DNA from: Pseudomonadota bacterium | GTDB lineage: Bacteria > Pseudomonadota > Alphaproteobacteria > Rhizobiales > Hyphomicrobiaceae | NCBI GenBank assembly: GCA_023428365.1 | Contig: JAEYYQ010000399.1 | Coordinates: 1 to 6,858 of the forward strand | Direction of reading: 5' to 3' | Length of the DNA: 6,858 bases | In this document: positions 5,366 through 6,858 of the stretch, one piece after another | Position numbering within the stretch: the stretch's first letter is position 1 | Layout of the letters: each line of letters opens with the position of its first letter | The notes under the pieces: model-generated | What the model saw: the letters and a program-made list of their open reading frames with translations, nothing else | What the model was told of the DNA's origin: nothing | Database searches by the model: none | Made by a program: the position numbers and the translations under genes

Positions 5366-6652
5366 TCAGGTGCCGAAGATATCGGACGTGATGCTGGAAT
5401 ACCATCCGACCGACTCTTCGTACGTAACCATACGCGTGGCCATTTTATCGTCTGGCGATGAGACAAATCCATCGCTCGGCACCAGCTTTCCATTCCCTGG
5501 ACGATAGTTCGCGCCGATCTTGGCGCTGTTGTTTTCCGATATCATCGACCAGCAGACGTTGCGATACCGCGGCGGGAACTTGGGCTTGCCCAGAAGCGCT
5601 GCCTCAAGGGCGTTGACGACAACTTTCGCCTGGCTGTTGGCAGAAAATGCCGACTTGGGCATCTCGGCCGCCGACGAGGAATCTCCAAGCACAAAAATAT
5701 TCGGCACCTTCTTGGAGGAGAAGTCTTCCGGATCGACCGGGCACCAATCCCCCTCCGCGCAGCCCGCGCGATGCGCAATCTCGCCCGCCCGCTGCGGCGG
5801 AATGACGTTGACGAGGTGGCCCTGGATCTTGAAGCCATTCTTGGCTTCAACCGTCATCGTCGACGGATCGACCCGCATCGCGGTGTAATCATCGAGTTCA
5901 TCGGTGAGGTGAAGCTCGATCATGCCCTTGTAGAGACGATCCCAGTTATCGAGAAAGACTGGCTGCTTCGAAAACTGCTTCTTGGCGTCCAGAACGACAA
6001 TCTTACAGCGCCATTTGTTGGCCTGGAGGTAGTGCGCAATCATTGAGATGCGCTCGTAGGGGCCTGGCGGACACCGATACGGATTGTTCGGGATCGCCAT
6101 CACGACCACACCGCCAACAGGCACCGCCTCGAGTTGCTGGCGCAAGATCTGCGTCTGGACGCCTGCCTGCCACGCATGCGGCATGTATTGAGCGACTTGC
6201 GGAGAGTATCCCTCAATGGCCTGGTATTTGAGATCGATGCCCGGTGACAGCACCAGCTTGTCGTAAGGCGTGGTGGCCCCACTGGAGAGCGTCACGATCC
6301 GACGTGACGCATCGACGTCGGTGGCTCGATCATGGACCACATCGACCCCGAGCGCTTTCAGGGCGTCGTAGCTGTGCGTGATGGATTCGAAGCTGCGGAA
6401 GCCGCCGACGTAGAGATTGGAGAAGAAGCAGGTTGTATATTGCCGCTGAACTTCGATCAGCCGGACCTGCGTGCTTGGATTGCGGCGTTTGAACAAATGC
6501 GCCACCGTCGCGCCGCCCGCTCCACCGCCGATGACGACCACCTGCGGCGACGATTGTGCGATCGCGGGCCTCGGGAAGTTGCTCATCGCGGACGTCGATA
6601 GCGCAACACCGCCTAGTCCTCCGGTAAACTGACGTCTGCTGATCCCCCGCAT
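5366..6652 (-). CDS. fccB: Flavocytochrome c sulfide dehydrogenase, flavoprotein subunit (FccB/SoxF type)
   Basis: Oxidises sulfide in the periplasm with FAD and passes electrons to a cytochrome c. The 428-residue precursor starts with a Tat signal (SRRQFTGG at 5-12, cleavage after AIA near residue 32), consistent with export of a folded flavoprotein. The FAD-binding Rossmann motif is IGGGAGG (41-47), and a second FAD-contact region is IFVLGDSS (319-326). Cys75 in YTTCFFSN matches the cysteine that binds FAD covalently. Cys194 in RCPPGPYE and Cys367 in NVCWSM match the redox-active pair of the Allochromatium enzyme: subtracting 32 gives 43, 162 and 335 against 42, 161 and 337. The last 70 residues match the FCSD flavin-binding C-terminal domain. 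GAGGGGGG lies seven nt before the ATG. The XRE gene follows on the same strand; the presumed cytochrome partner is convergent. Related sulfide:quinone reductases lack the Tat signal. Confidence 0.93.
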   Translation of the reverse strand: MRGISRRQFTGGLGGVALSTSAMSNFPRPAIAQSSPQVVVIGGGAGGATVAHLFKRRNPSTQVRLIEVQRQYTTCFFSNLYVGGFRSFESITHSYDALKALGVDVVHDRATDVDASRRIVTLSSGATTPYDKLVLSPGIDLKYQAIEGYSPQVAQYMPHAWQAGVQTQILRQQLEAVPVGGVVVMAIPNNPYRCPPGPYERISMIAHYLQANKWRCKIVVLDAKKQFSKQPVFLDNWDRLYKGMIELHLTDELDDYTAMRVDPSTMTVEAKNGFKIQGHLVNVIPPQRAGEIAHRAGCAEGDWCPVDPEDFSSKKVPNIFVLGDSSSAAEMPKSAFSANSQAKVVVNALEAALLGKPKFPPRYRNVCWSMISENNSAKIGANYRPGNGKLVPSDGFVSSPDDKMATRMVTYEESVGWYSSITSDIFGT

Positions 6653-6858
6653 CCCTGATCCCCCCTCGCCGCGGCTCCGCCCCGGCTTCCCTGCGGCTTT
6701 CGCAATGTTCTACCGAAATGCATCACATGGTCCTCGGCAGAGCAAGTATACGTCTGAGTAGGCCACATTTAGGACAGATCTCAGGCAAGTGGACCGGAAA
6801 CTTTCGAAGCCCTACGATGTCGCCAAAATCACCCCCACGGGAGAAGCCCTCATGCCGG
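6653..6858. promoter_or_regulatory. Upstream region of fccB, with a possible divergent gene start at the right edge
   Basis: This region holds the fccB ribosome site (6660-6667) and should carry its promoter, but no convincing -35/-10 pair was found. A minus-strand TATACT exists near 6746-6751 without a good -35. At the extreme right an ATG (6852-6854) on the plus strand is preceded by GGGAGAA with a good spacing, so a divergent gene may begin there; only two codons are visible. No σEcfG motif was seen on either strand. Confidence 0.3.

Noticed and set aside
5542..6601. Several frames of 60-120 codons within the FccB gene on both strands
   Set aside because: They overlap an intact gene with all catalytic cysteines in one frame; none shows an independent motif or start signal.
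6723..6858. Minus-strand frame open to the right edge with a CPKCG zinc-knuckle-like motif
   Set aside because: It is only about 45 codons, it is very Arg- and Gly-rich, and the opposite strand has a good ribosome site and start in the same place. The Cys pair alone is not enough without sequence from beyond the edge.

Overview
The window looks like chromosomal DNA of an alphaproteobacterium in the order Hyphomicrobiales, with a Bradyrhizobium/Rhodopseudomonas-like relative as the best guess. The reasons are GC-rich DNA with strong third-position GC, Shine-Dalgarno-led genes, a σEcfG-type promoter (the alphaproteobacterial general stress response), a very small XRE regulator of the kind common in this order, and a stress-type gene set. 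The taxonomy is inferred from gene style only. There are no rRNA, tRNA, CRISPR or intact insertion-sequence features.

Left part (1-1345): a class 1B S-adenosylmethionine decarboxylase gene (speD, +, open to the left edge) converges on a secreted TPR-repeat protein gene (-). A perfect 15-bp bidirectional terminator follows speD, between the two genes. The TPR gene appears to start from a promoter overlapped by two inverted repeats.

Middle part (1346-4510): a baeRF-like protein gene (+, translation-factor-related fold) has a textbook σEcfG promoter, GGAAC-N16-CGTT, about 90 nt upstream of its start. It converges on a gene (-) that fuses a ribosome hibernation domain (HPF/RaiA, S30AE) to a cold-shock domain. 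The pair looks like a ribosome-protection or ribosome-rescue neighbourhood for stressed or starved cells. Next come a weak, possibly decayed small ORF carrying a second, imperfect σEcfG-like site, and a classical NAD-type short-chain dehydrogenase (+).

Right part (4511-6858): a sulfide-oxidation cluster. A small exported mono-haem cytochrome c (+) converges on a Tat-exported flavocytochrome c sulfide dehydrogenase flavoprotein (FccB, -), which is followed 21 nt later on the same strand by a small XRE regulator. All three FccB cysteines expected for flavin attachment and the redox disulfide are present. The likely system is periplasmic sulfide oxidation, with electrons passing from FccB to cytochrome c, but with the two subunit genes facing each other instead of forming the usual operon. 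A possible start of a divergent gene lies at the extreme right edge.

No wholly new system is evident. The most interesting items are the HPF-cold-shock fusion next to a σEcfG-driven baeRF gene, and the split sulfide dehydrogenase with its own small regulator.
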